NCBI GenBank assembly: GCA_038025085.1
Contig: CM076147.1
Span: 42,678,766-42,742,765, forward strand
Source of the DNA: Tetragonia tetragonoides
Lineage: Eukaryota; Streptophyta; Magnoliopsida; Caryophyllales; Aizoaceae
Direction: 5' to 3'
Length of the DNA stretch: 64,000 nt
A program made the translations under genes and the position numbers. Below, piece after piece: positions 24,401 to 38,436 of the stretch. Below the pieces are notes generated by a model. The model had not been told where the DNA came from. It made no database searches and was given only the letters and a program-made list of their open reading frames with translations. Positions within the stretch are counted from its first letter, which is position 1; every line of letters begins with the position of its first letter.

Positions 24401-27400
24401 ATTAAACGAATAGCGGTTGGGAGAAGCATAAGCTGAAACAGTAGAAAACCAAGCAATGGGCAACTGAGATACCCTTCATCAGAAACTGAGCTCTCTTTTC
24501 AGCAGAATTAGGTTCTCCTGCCAATCAGATTTTGGTTTGCTATCATTTTCTCACTATCAATATCCTTAAGGGCAAAGTTCTGGGCTTCTGCCTTCTGGTA
24601 GTAGTTGAATTTCGTACGATATGTAAAAGGATTTCCCCAATGTTTGTCCTGATGAAGTGTGATTTACCCAGGCTTACTTTCTGTGATTATCACCTTAATG
24701 AGAGAATCACACCATAGATATGAAAATGCTTCCAGCCATCTTTCAGTGGGTATCAATTGTCAAAAATTCAGGTTCTTTAAGTTTGAATATATGGAGGTCC
24801 AACTGTGAACGAAAAACAGAACTTGTGTATTCCAATATATCAGTTTACTCAGAAGCAATAAGAACAGTACAAATCTTGAATATAAACTTGTTTGCATGTC
24901 TACCTTAACTTTGAATACGTGCATATAGTTCTTATAGTTATATAAATGCTTAAATTCTTCTTTCGAATTCTGGTTGTTGTCAGTGCTACAGCAGGGGGTA
25001 TCCTTGATAGAGCTATTGAGGCTGAAGATCAAAAGCATGGGGACTTTCTAAGGCTGGTAAGTCTGTCATACTTATCCCATTTGAATACGAAAACAAGTCA
25101 CCGCCTTATTGCTGAAGCTGACTGTGATCCCCTTCTTTGTGTTGCATGGATCAGGAACACGTTGAAGGGTATCTGGAATTGTCAGCTAAGACGAAAATAT
25201 ATTTTGCCACCGCTGTTGCTTTGTGGGATGCTGAGTTCTATATTAAAGTTGATGATGATGTACATGTAAATATAGGTAAGAGACCTCTATCTTGGAGTTA
25301 GGTTCCAAGTATTGCCTGTATAGTATGTAGAGCTTCCAACAATTTTAGTTGACTGCGCTCTTCGTTCATTATATGATGAATGCCAACTCCTACAGGGAAA
25401 GAAAAATTGTTTGTTTGAGGTCCAGAACATGCTTGAATGCTTATGCCTCACAGCCTAAAGTAGTTGAAGATCTAAGATTAAATCACAGGTAGCTTGTTAT
25501 GGTCCAACAACCGTCATTGTCCCTTGACTCAATCCCATGTTAATATGTAATGCAGTTCAGCAGATAATGAGGCCTAACTAAATTCACTGTCATTCCATCT
25601 AGTATTTCTTAAATGGTGTGCAATGCTCTGGATGTTTGCGTTATTTTGTTCATCGTACAAAGCTTTTTGAGCTACACTGTCACACTTGTTTTTATATCAA
25701 TCAGATATTTAGTTTTAATATATCGAGTTTTATTGTCCTCTTCTGAATTGCAGCAACCTTAGGAACAACACTAATTCGGCATCGGTCAAAGCCTCGGGTG
25801 TACATAGGATGCATGAAATCGGGTCCCGTCCTTGCACAGAAGTATGTTTTGTTTTTCTCTAAAATATCAGTTTACGTAAACTAATCTCATTACATTTACT
25901 GATGCCTTTTATATGCATGAACAGGGGAGTAAGATACCATGAACCTGAGCATTGGAAGTTTGGAGATGACGGGAACAGGTACTTCCGTCATGCTACAGGA
26001 CAACTGTACGCCATTTCAAAAGATTTAGCAAGTTATATCTCCATTAATCAGTGAGTCCCTAACCAAATCTTTTCTGATTTGAATATTTGATCAACTAGTG
26101 GATTGGCTCCTTATAGATACCTTCTCTTATTTTCTGTTCTGGTGTTCAAAATTTCAGGCATGTACTACACAAGTATGCAAATGAAGATGTTTCATTAGGT
26201 TCTTGGTTCATTGGGTTGGACGTGCAGCACATTGATGATCGGCGATTGTGCTGTGGCACTCCACCTGGTAATTTCCTGCCCTTATCTCCCTTGGACATGT
26301 TTATTTATTCTGCTAGTATATCCCTCAAGAGTGAATAGCAGTTAACATATGTTAATGTCTGACCCCTGATCCAAGTTAAACAAGAGGAAAAGGGTAAGGA
26401 GGAAAAGGGAAATCCATAGGAAAAAAGGCTATACTCCCCCGGAAAAACAGAAAAAAGGAAAGAAAAGCAAAGAAAAAGAAGGGAAACCTGTAAAATTAAC
26501 ATATTGTGTGATTTCTACTAACAAGAAAAGCCATAGGCAACAATCTTGGTCTTCTAGGTAAATTCATTTTTCTTTTCATTTTAGACAGTAAGAAGTGGTC
26601 CCTTTTGGTATAACTTGACACACAAAACGATTCGCGAAGTGTGAATTCGTGGTGTGTCAACCGAGGGATCAATGCCTTAACCTGTACTAGCCTTAATTGG
26701 ACCAACCTATACTGGGCTGCACAAATTTGCGCATGGATGATGGCCTCGATGACATGTCAGCTAAGAGTTCATTGGATCCGGATTAATTCATTTGGGTAGA
26801 ATATGCTTGCGCTTACCTGAAATTAAACATGTTTTGTAACTGTATTCTTTCTTCGTTAGAGCCCTAGGTCCAGCATGTCTTGAGAAGCAGATTTATACAC
26901 TTACAGCCTGTTTGGTACAAAGAAATACATTAGCAAACATTGAAAATTCTGATGTTTTCATTACCATTTGAGATGTTGGCAGTAATGAAAATCAAGTAGT
27001 TGCTACGAGGGAAGCATCACCTTAAATACTGAAATTACATGTATCATATCAGTCATTTCGCGATACAGTTAAACATCTTCTATTGCCAATTCTATTAATG
27101 TATTATTTTGAACTAAGTGAGCCGTTAGTTCTATGAGACATACCAAGGTTTCCATGAAAGAGTTTTTACTGACCTAATCTTTCAAGTTACGTTCCTCGAG
27201 TGTTTAGCTAAATCAGTTTTTACCTTGGACCATTCTTTTGTTCGATTCTGCTAGACAGTACAGAGTTCTGCGAGGTCATCTAATGAGATTAGGTAACATC
27301 TACCAGTTTGGTGATGTTGATGTCTATTTGCTAGTTATTTTCTAAGAACTTGTGACCAACATGAATATTTGTGTTAAAAAATGAAACTGCATTTCAAAGA

Positions 27401-27605
27401 ATTGAATGAGAATACAAAACTAATTACTCTGCATATGCATGCGTTTCTTGTACCAGATTGTGAGTGGAAGGCTCAGGCAGGCAATGTGTGTGTTGCATCA
27501 TTCGATTGGAGCTGCAGCGGGATCTGTAAGTCGGCTGACAGGATGAGCGAGGTCCACCGACGGTGTGGGGAAGGCCAGAATGCCTTGTGGAGTGCAGCTT
27601 TTTGA
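21461..27605 (+). CDS. beta-1,3-galactosyltransferase, GT31/DUF4094 type (402 aa, 11 exons)
   Basis: Exons by GT-AG sites and phase: 21461-21579, 23230-23326, 23526-23590, 23670-23866, 23960-24023, 24984-25056, 25155-25275, 25754-25841, 25925-26050, 26158-26267, 27457-27605. They join to 402 codons with no frame break. It is a type II Golgi membrane enzyme: a short basic cytosolic tail, a signal anchor at about residues 22-39 ([18 protein letters not shown]), a stem with coiled-coil character, then the GT31 domain with [20 protein letters not shown]. The metal/UDP-binding motif is DDD at residues 238-240 ([10 protein letters not shown]). Downstream are [14 protein letters not shown] and a Cys-rich tail ending [11 protein letters not shown]. 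Family members add beta-1,3-galactose, probably to arabinogalactan glycans; the exact acceptor is inferred. Intron 10 (26268-27456) carries an F-box gene fragment. Confidence 0.93.
26597..26677 (+). pseudogene. F-box gene fragment inside galactosyltransferase intron 10
   Basis: About 80 bp match the minus-strand coding sequence at roughly 13946-14022. Translated here it reads [13 protein letters not shown], stop, [11 protein letters not shown]. The F-box locus has [18 protein letters not shown] in the same place, so an Arg codon became TGA. It is a diverged, non-functional piece in sense with the host gene. Its edges beyond this block are unclear. Confidence 0.75.
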
Positions 27606-27610
27606 GTTCC

Positions 27611-27864
27611 TGAATACTGATCATAAAACAAAAACCAAGAAGTCCTCCAACCTCAGGAGGATTTGATAGAGTTATCTTTTGACCAATGTAGGTATACCAC
27701 TTTTGTATGTAGAAACTTAGTTTGTAAACTGGGTATGTGAATACTGATCATAAAACAAAAACCAAGAAGTCCTCCAACCTCAGGAGGATTTGATAGAGTT
27801 ATCTTTTGACCAATGTAGGTATACCACTTTTGTATGTAGAAACTTAGTTTGTAAACTGGGTATG
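27611..27864 (+). repeat. exact 127-bp tandem duplication in the 3' UTR
   Basis: Copy 1 is 27611-27737 and copy 2 is 27738-27864, apparently identical. It starts 5 bp after the galactosyltransferase stop codon, so the duplication doubles the proximal 3' UTR. The right edge leads straight into the GA tract. Confidence 0.9.
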
Positions 27865-27870
27865 AGAAAT

Positions 27871-29416
<1,546 letters not shown>

Positions 29417-31350
29417 ATGAGCAACCAAAACCATGAAGAAATGCCTAGCTCCATAAATTCTATTCCAAGATTGAAGCTTGCAGATTTTATCCTCAGGATC
29501 TCTGTCATTCCCTTAAGTGTTGCTTCTTTGTGGCTTACTGTCACTAACAATGAAGATAATCCTGATTATGGAACCATTAAATTTCTCAACTTTACGGCCC
29601 TCAAGTATGTTCAATTCAACCTCTCTGCTCCATTGCTTCTTGCAATTATTATTTTTTTTCTTCTTGATTAATTCTTTTAACATTTTTGATTAATTAAGCT
29701 AATTAACTTCTTTTGTCTTTTTATATTTTGAAGGTATATGATTTGTGTTGCTGGTATGGCTGCTGCTTATGCTCTTGTTGCTGCAATTTCACTTTGGGTC
29801 AGATGCTTAGTAAACAAAGTTTGGGTCTTCTTTGTTTCTGACCAGGTTCAATTTTCTCACTTTGATTTCATTTTTCAACTTTTGGCAAAGAGTTTACTAT
29901 TTGCTCATGTTCTTACTAATATAGTTTATTCAGCAATCAGCATGAATTCATACATGAGGCTTTGGTCATTGAAAACATTTTATTATACAGATGTATGAAA
30001 CCCGAAACCGCATTAAAATAACAGTGATGAAAGAAACTAGTACTAGTATTAGAAATGGTTTCAAATCATGAAGATTGTCAGACATGAGTAGTAGTTGTCT
30101 AGAGCTGGTAAAAACTGACCCGGTTCGATGACCGACCCGCCATAGATTCGACCGAAAAGATTCAAACCCGAAATGACCCATCCCGTTTTGACCTGAGACC
30201 GATCCGAAAGTTGTGAGACAACATTTGTCAAACCCGTTGGGTAACCCGAAACCGAACCAGTATTTGTCGCGACCCATATTTAACCCGACCCGAACCCGAC
30301 CTGACCGACCCGTTTGCCAGGTCTAGACATGAGTGCTAAGAAACACAAAAACTCAGTTTGAGGTGTCCTCGAGTTGAGACAACTCATACAAGCATGACGG
30401 CTCAAGGAATTCACCAAATTAATTAGTCTTTTCTATTTTCTACCTATCAAAGTACTCTCAATCTGACAAGGACAAAGCTGTGTACAGTCTAATTTCATTT
30501 GTTTTTGATAATGTTATTAGATTCTACCTATCAAAGTTGGTTGATTTATTACATGTAAATTATAGGTGATGGCATACCTGATGGTGACATCTGGAGCAGC
30601 AGGAGCAGAGATGTTGTACTTGGCATATAAAGGTGACCCGGTTCGATGACCGACCCGCCATAGATTCGACCGAAAAGATTCAAACCCGAAATGGCCCATC
30701 CCGTTTTGACCTGAGACCGATCCGAAAGTTGTGAGACAACATTTGTCAAACCCGTTGGGTAACCCGAAACCGAACCAGTATTTGTCGCGACCCATATTTA
30801 ACCCGACCCGAACCCGACCTGACCGACCCGTTTGCCAGGTCTAGACATGAGTGCTAAGAAACACAAAAACTCAGTTTGAGGTGTCCTCGAGTTGAGACAA
30901 CTCATACAAGCATGACGGCTCAAGGAATTCACCAAATTAATTAGTCTTTTCTATTTTCTACCTATCAAAGTACTCTCAATCTGACAAGGACAAAGCTGTG
31001 TACAGTCTAATTTCATTTGTTTTTGGTAATGTTATTAGATTCTACCTATCAAAGTTGGTTGATTTATTACATGTAAATTATAGGTGATGGCATACCTGAT
31101 GGTGACATCTGGAGCAGCAGGAGCAGAGATGTTGTACTTGGCATATAAAGGTGATGTGCAAGTTACATGGAGTGAGGCCTGCAGCACATATGGGAATTTC
31201 TGCAACAAGCTTAAATTTGCTTTGATTCTTCATTGCTTAGCTCTACTTTGCTTCCTTGTTTTGGCTGTCATTTCAGCTTTTAGGGCTTTAACCATCTTTG
31301 ATCCTTTAATTCCCACTAATAAACAGATGGAAGAAGATCAAAGGGCCTGA
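29417..31350 (+). CDS. CASP-like membrane protein (188 aa, 3 exons)
   Basis: Exons 29417-29604, 29734-29845 and 31084-31350 join in frame to 188 aa. Four hydrophobic segments fit the CASP/MARVEL-like fold (DUF588): [60 protein letters not shown]; and [21 protein letters not shown] short cytosolic N-terminus and a polar C-terminus are typical. CASPs make scaffold domains in the plasma membrane (Casparian strip); CASP-like members have less defined roles, and family 2 (2D) is my best guess for subgroup. Intron 2 is enlarged by a MITE and a 518-bp tandem duplication that copies the acceptor and first 68 nt of exon 3 (30566-30633). Splicing to that copy would add 27 codons and then TGA (30647-30649), giving a truncated 127-aa product. 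Confidence 0.88.
30100..30325. mobile_element. hAT-like MITE of the GGGTCGGGT family, copy 1
   Basis: Left end tagagctggtaaaaactgac, right end gtttgccaggtcta; the inverted right end is tagacctggcaaac, giving a TIR of about 13 bp. The interior is rich in gacccg/cgggtt motifs. No convincing 8-bp TSD adjoins the ends, although agacatgagt occurs both 10 bp before the left end and directly at the right end. Related copies lie at 30634-30843 (made by the tandem duplication), 35859-36116 and about 43033-43224. Confidence 0.65.
30116..31151 (+). repeat. 518-bp tandem duplication in CASP-like intron 2/exon 3
   Basis: Copy 1 is 30116-30633 and copy 2 is 30634-31151. The period is constant at 518 with only two differences seen by eye (A/G near 30171 versus 30689, and A/G near 30508 versus 31026). 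TGA microhomology lies at the junctions. The unit runs from inside the MITE to 68 nt into exon 3. The near-identity implies a recent event or an assembly artefact. Confidence 0.9.
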
Positions 31351-32730
31351 TTACTGACTTGATTAGTGGTTTTCCTGGTTTTTAGGGTTATCAGTTTGGA
31401 CATTGTATAACAATTGACCTTATTGTAACTAATTAACTTGGTTTAGTTTCTGTAGAGTGATCTTAGTAATAACTTGGTTACACATCTAAGAAACTCTACC
31501 TACAAAACTAGCTGAGTATCGGCATTTCGTGATTGATTGTTCATAACTATCAGCTTTACAATTTACTCTACATCATAATAATGCAAGTTTGAGGGCATAT
31601 GATTCCCAATGTTGCTACTAGAATGGCACTGAAGAAGTAGGACTGTTTTAGACACCATACTGTTTTTGTGTAATGAGATTGAGATCTGCAACCGTGAGAG
31701 AGTTGTCATGGAGGAGCCTTATTTGAAGTACTTTATATGTTCGTGTAAGAGGTTCAATTCATGATAGGATTTGCAAAAGATGTCAAAGAAAAAAGAAGAT
31801 AAAATAGTAATACCAAGAGAACACATCAAGCATCCTTTGAATTTTGATAACTATGATAAGTTTTACATAATCGTTGTCAAAAAGTGTACTAATTGTTTCG
31901 GAGTTACGAATACAAAAAGTTCAAAGACTAGTGAAGACGTTGGTTCCAGTGGAAATAACTCACAAAACTATTTTCTGAAGTTGTTGATCGCGCTTCAAAT
32001 TAAAAATCTTCACAAGGATAAGGTTGCGTGTACCTAATCTTAGGCCGTATTTCTAGATTAGTATTTTAAATGAACCCCTATAACAAATTGATATTTAAAA
32101 TGTCTCTGATCACCCTAAGGTATTCAAAATGGTTGTCTAATCACGCATATACACCCAAAATCAGTGTTAAATGTACTCTTCAGTGAAAATCTTGAACTTT
32201 TTATATTTGCTTTTTCGCATTTTACTATTTTTCTCACCCTTCTTTCTTCATTTTATAAGTATAAAAAACTTCTGACAGTATCTGAAAATAATAAATATAA
32301 AAAGTTAGGCACGATTCAACCATTTTAAAAACCTTATGATGCTCAGAGGTTTTTTAAATATCAAATTGTGTATGGTCTTCGTTTAAAATACCAAAATGCA
32401 GCCACTAATTAGTAATTCACTAAGTCTTGTGCGATACCAACTCACGGAAAAATGAGATCACTATTAAGATATATAGGATTATTTATGATGAACAGTGACC
32501 TCGCGTCTCACCAAAAGTTACGTGAAGACCGTATTGAATCATCTACTTTTGCGACAAAAAAAATTACCTCCTTCACCCGTTTGGGCTCGAGTCTCTTCAA
32601 AGACATTAGTAATGTCCAACATCGTCCACAGCTTGGGGTATGGGCTGATCTGACTAGATGGGCCTCAGAAACCCATGTTAAGCCCAATTGAATCCCGATA
32701 AAGTAGGACCTGGTCAAGCTTTTGACTCGC
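31351..32730. other. 3' UTR and intergenic
   Basis: The first 150 bp are a probable 3' UTR of the CASP-like gene. The rest has only short ORFs without motifs. 32640-32730 leads into the ATG8 promoter. Confidence 0.4.
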
Positions 32731-32737
32731 TATAAAT
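32731..32737 (+). promoter_or_regulatory. TATA box of ATG8 (tataaat)
   Basis: The motif tataaat sits about 30 bp before the start of a CT-rich leader (32760-32945). A probable 5' UTR intron begins at ctggtaagatc (about 32945) and may end at tttgtag shortly before the ATG. Leader introns are common in plant ATG8 genes. Confidence 0.5.
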
Positions 32738-32842
32738 GAGAATAGATAGAATTAGAGGGGTTCCACTCACATCATTCGTACTCCCTCTCTCTTCGAAGTT
32801 CCTTCTACAAGTAACCTTCTCTCTTCAAATTCTCAATCGCTT

Positions 32843-32850
<8 letters not shown>

Positions 32851-32892
<42 letters not shown>

Positions 32893-32893
32893 A
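32851..32893 (+). repeat. (CT)n microsatellite in the ATG8 leader
   Basis: A CT-dinucleotide run within the putative 5' UTR of ATG8, similar to the tracts near 5800 and 41950. Confidence 0.8.
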
Positions 32894-33094
32894 CTCCAAT
32901 TTCCGATCTTTAATATTTTCTCTCTCTTCAGTTTAGTCTTATCTGGTAAGATCAATCTTTGAATCTTTCTCTCCGTCTTCGTTTGCTTTACTTAAAAGTA
33001 ATTTCTCGAATTTCGTATCGGAAACCCTAATTTTATCTTTTTGATTCGAAATTGGCTTGATTTGTAGTTTGATTTAGTCCTGGATTTGATCGAT

Positions 33095-35519
<2,425 letters not shown>

Positions 35520-35858
35520 GTGCCTCGCCTACTGGTGATTAATGTAAATAAGTTTTAAGATAAAACAGGTGAAGGATTGTATATAGTTTCTAATTATCAA
35601 TCAATATGGGGCCTACTGCTACCCTTGGACATGGCTTTCTGAAGTTGCTGGCTTATTGAATCCTATGACATTCTTTATGTTAATTGATAGATAATATACA
35701 ATTATGTCGTCGTTTTTCGTTGGTGTGTCACCCTTCTCTTATCCCCATTGTGTAATTAGGGGTCGAGGTTATGTATGGTGTGTATACTCCGAGCTTCTAG
35801 CCTGTTAGACATCATTTACAGCTTGTGACGTTGTGTGTAGCAAACAACCTCTCACCAC
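35520..35858 (+). other. ATG8 3' UTR and flank
   Basis: Probable 3' UTR of ATG8. No additional gene was seen before the MITE at 35859. Confidence 0.45.
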
Positions 35859-36116
35859 TAGACCTCGCAAACGGGTCGATCAGGTCGGATCACATACGGG
35901 TCGGTTAGTTCGGGTCAAATGCGGGTTTGGTTTTGGGTTACCCAATGGGTTTGACAAATATTGTCTCACAATTTTCGGGTTTCGGGTTATTTCGGTCTTG
36001 GGTCAAAACGTGTTGGGTGATTTGGGTTTGAATTTTTTCCGGTCGGGTTTCAATCGGGTCTGTGATGGGTCAGGTTTCGGTCGGTCATCGAGTCGGGTCA
36101 GTTTTTGCCAGCTCTA
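35859..36116. mobile_element. hAT-like MITE of the GGGTCGGGT family, copy in opposite orientation
   Basis: It starts tagacctcgcaaacgggtc and ends tttttgccagctcta, the inverse arrangement of the copy at 30100. The interior shares cgggttacccaatgggtttg and the ttgtctcacaa segment with the other copies. An ORF across it is an artefact of the GGT/CGG repeats. Confidence 0.65.
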
Positions 36117-36838
36117 CGGCCACCACCCTCCAAAGCAGTGATGGTTCTGGCCATGGAGCAACCAGATGTGCTTGCGGCCTACTATTGAACAAACAAAGCA
36201 AATATCATCATGAAAACTAATTTCATATCAAAGCAAATACGAGTATCATTCTATTTTTCATGTGCTTCCGTGCTGTTCACCGCGTCATTAGTGGTGTGGT
36301 GGTGGTAGAGGCTGGTTGATTGGACTTGGTTGGATGCTCATGAGCTCTTCATCGTTCATGATGCATGTATCATCTCTTATACCAATTGTGATGCTTATAT
36401 CAGTTCATTGAGGTCATGAGGTGCATGCATTAGCAAACGTTATCCACATTGGACGTGACAATAATAATATAAGTCCAAAAGAATATAAATGATGTTGATC
36501 CAAAACGAAAGGGGAAGGGGCAACTCGCGATTGCATGATGAAGGCATAAGAAAGACTTCTGCACGACTTTAACCCACAAAATCAGCTGAAAATTGGGGAA
36601 TTTGTGGGGTCATTTATGTGACATTTTATGTAAAATGGATCATATATGGAGAATGATACATCCATTTACTGGGTTGGCAATCCACTATCTTATTGTATGT
36701 ATCTCTCTCCTCTATTTTCACAATTCTCTCTCATCTATTTTCAAAATAGCAATTAAAGTAGGAGAGAGATAGACACAATTTTATAGTGGGTTGGCCACCC
36801 ACTGGGTCAACAAAACATTTTCCGATCATATAAAGTAT
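36117..36838. other. intergenic
   Basis: No gene was recognised. There is an imperfect tctctct-rich stretch near 36700-36770. Confidence 0.4.
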
Positions 36839-37260
36839 GGCTCTGTTTGGCAATTGGCTGGTGACATTAGCTGTTGGCTGATGGCTGGTGGCTGGTGGTC
36901 GATGGCTGGTATTGTTAGCTGATTTTACCGGCTGGTAACATTGGATGTCTGGAAATAGATGTTTGGTAACATTAGCTGGTTATATGTAAAATGACTTATA
37001 AGGACATTCATATGATTGAGGAATTTGATGACTTAGAAGTAAATAATTGCAAGTTTTGGACTATTATGTCATTAGACTACATTAATGCCACCAGCCAATA
37101 CCCATAAGCCAACCTCATTGGCTTTTCAAAAGTTGGCTTGTGGGAACCCAAAAGCCAATCTCACAAGCTAACATCCAAACACCAATATTGAATATTGAAA
37201 TTGGTCAAACATTCAATTTTACCAAAAGTCAACTCACAAGCCAACATCCAAACACCCCCA
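36839..37260. mobile_element. MITE-like element (GCTGGTGGCTGG-rich)
   Basis: Left end ggctctgtttggcaattggc, right end gccaacatccaaacaccccc; the ends are imperfect inverted repeats built on (g)tgtttgg. The interior has many gctggt/agccaa motifs. About 420 bp, non-coding; superfamily uncertain (hAT or PIF/Harbinger). Confidence 0.5.
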
Positions 37261-37667
37261 ATATGTTTCCAAATCAGAAAAATAACCCCCTCTTTGCTCT
37301 TTTCTGAGAGGGAAAGATGATTGAAGAGGCAATAAATTCAGAAAAGAAAACCCATTTGCATGGGGTGTCAATATTTTTTTCAGAAATTGTGGAGGAATAA
37401 ATGGCATAAAGGTTGGTTGTGTGACTAATTATAAATTATACTCAATTATAAAAAAAGAAAAGAAAAAGGAGGTCTCCAACTCTCCAAGCTTGGCTTGCTC
37501 ATTCCCCGCTTCAAGAGCCATGCTATTCTTGTGCCCTATCCCCTCCCCAGGCACTGGCATCAAAAGGCAAAGGAGAGAGAGAGAAGAAAAAGATCATTGG
37601 TCTGGTAACACTGGATTCATGCTGCTCTGATTACGTGACACCATCATCTAGTTGGATTTTTTTTTTT
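37261..37667. other. intergenic
   Basis: No supported gene. A 69-codon ORF here is short, A-rich and has no motifs. Confidence 0.35.
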
Positions 37668-37760
37668 TCTCGTTAAAAAGAGGGTGCAAGTGAATGGCAA
37701 TCGAGGCACCCCCTGCTACATCATGTTCGGACTCTTGTGTTCAACAGCGAACATATCATC
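37668..37760. repeat. dispersed repeat, copy 2
   Basis: Matches 15210-15300 over about 90 bp, with a T-run at its left end. Probably a truncated retroposon on the minus strand. Confidence 0.55.
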
Positions 37761-37808
37761 TTGTTGGATCTATACTGCATGCTTGTATGCAAAATTATAC
37801 CATTACCA

Positions 37809-37996
37809 AGGGGTGTAGGTATAGTTGAGCGGTAAAAACTCATTCATCCTTAACCAAGGTCGAGACTTCGAATCTCACGGTGGGCAGGTGCAATCTTAAA
37901 TCCCAAGACTAAATTCGCATCGAAAAGTACCAGATAAACACTTAAGATAAGTATGTAAATGTTGGTTCTCCTAAGTAAAAAGAAAAAAAAAAAAAC
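37809..37996 (+). mobile_element. tRNA-derived SINE
   Basis: It starts near aaggggtgtaggtatag, has box A-like gttgagcggtaaaaac (about 37823) and box B-like gagacttcgaatctcac (about 37861), and ends in an A-rich tail (about 37976-37996). The head resembles the SINE at 20818 (actcat-ccat/cttaacca block). No clean TSD was found. Confidence 0.65.
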
Positions 37997-38436
37997 AATA
38001 AAGTTAAGGTTGAAAATAAAAATAAGCAAATATGTCTAAGACGATGCACAGGTTTGATTAATAGTGATTTAAAAAATGTGAACCAGCAAGTGCAGTAGCA
38101 CAAAAGTGCAAATCCACTGAAAAGAACAGTAATAATGCGAAAAACATGAAGAGAATAATCAGAAAGCTATATATTATTCCTCTGCTAAACAAATTCACTA
38201 AAAGTTTATAACAGAAATTACATAAATAATGACGCAGTTTTGAGGAGTACATAAATATGTTATTGAAGGGGAACATTAATAATGTTGTCAATGTCAGAGA
38301 TATATTATGCACTCGATCTCCTTCTGAAACGAATAATAAGCTACAACAATCAACTAACAAACAAGCTTTTTTTTTTTTGGTTAAGACCTTTTCTTAAAGC
38401 TTCATTTTCAACTGTTAACATAATTTAGAAGCAAAT
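37997..38436. other. intergenic / MYB 3' region
   Basis: Sequence beyond the MYB stop codon on the minus strand, with a probable 3' UTR. No other gene was seen. Confidence 0.35.

Noticed and set aside
29966..30795. Two near-identical minus-strand ORFs of 92-103 codons starting [15 protein letters not shown]
   Set aside because: They lie within the CGGGTT-rich MITE and its tandem copy in the CASP-like intron; no protein family features.
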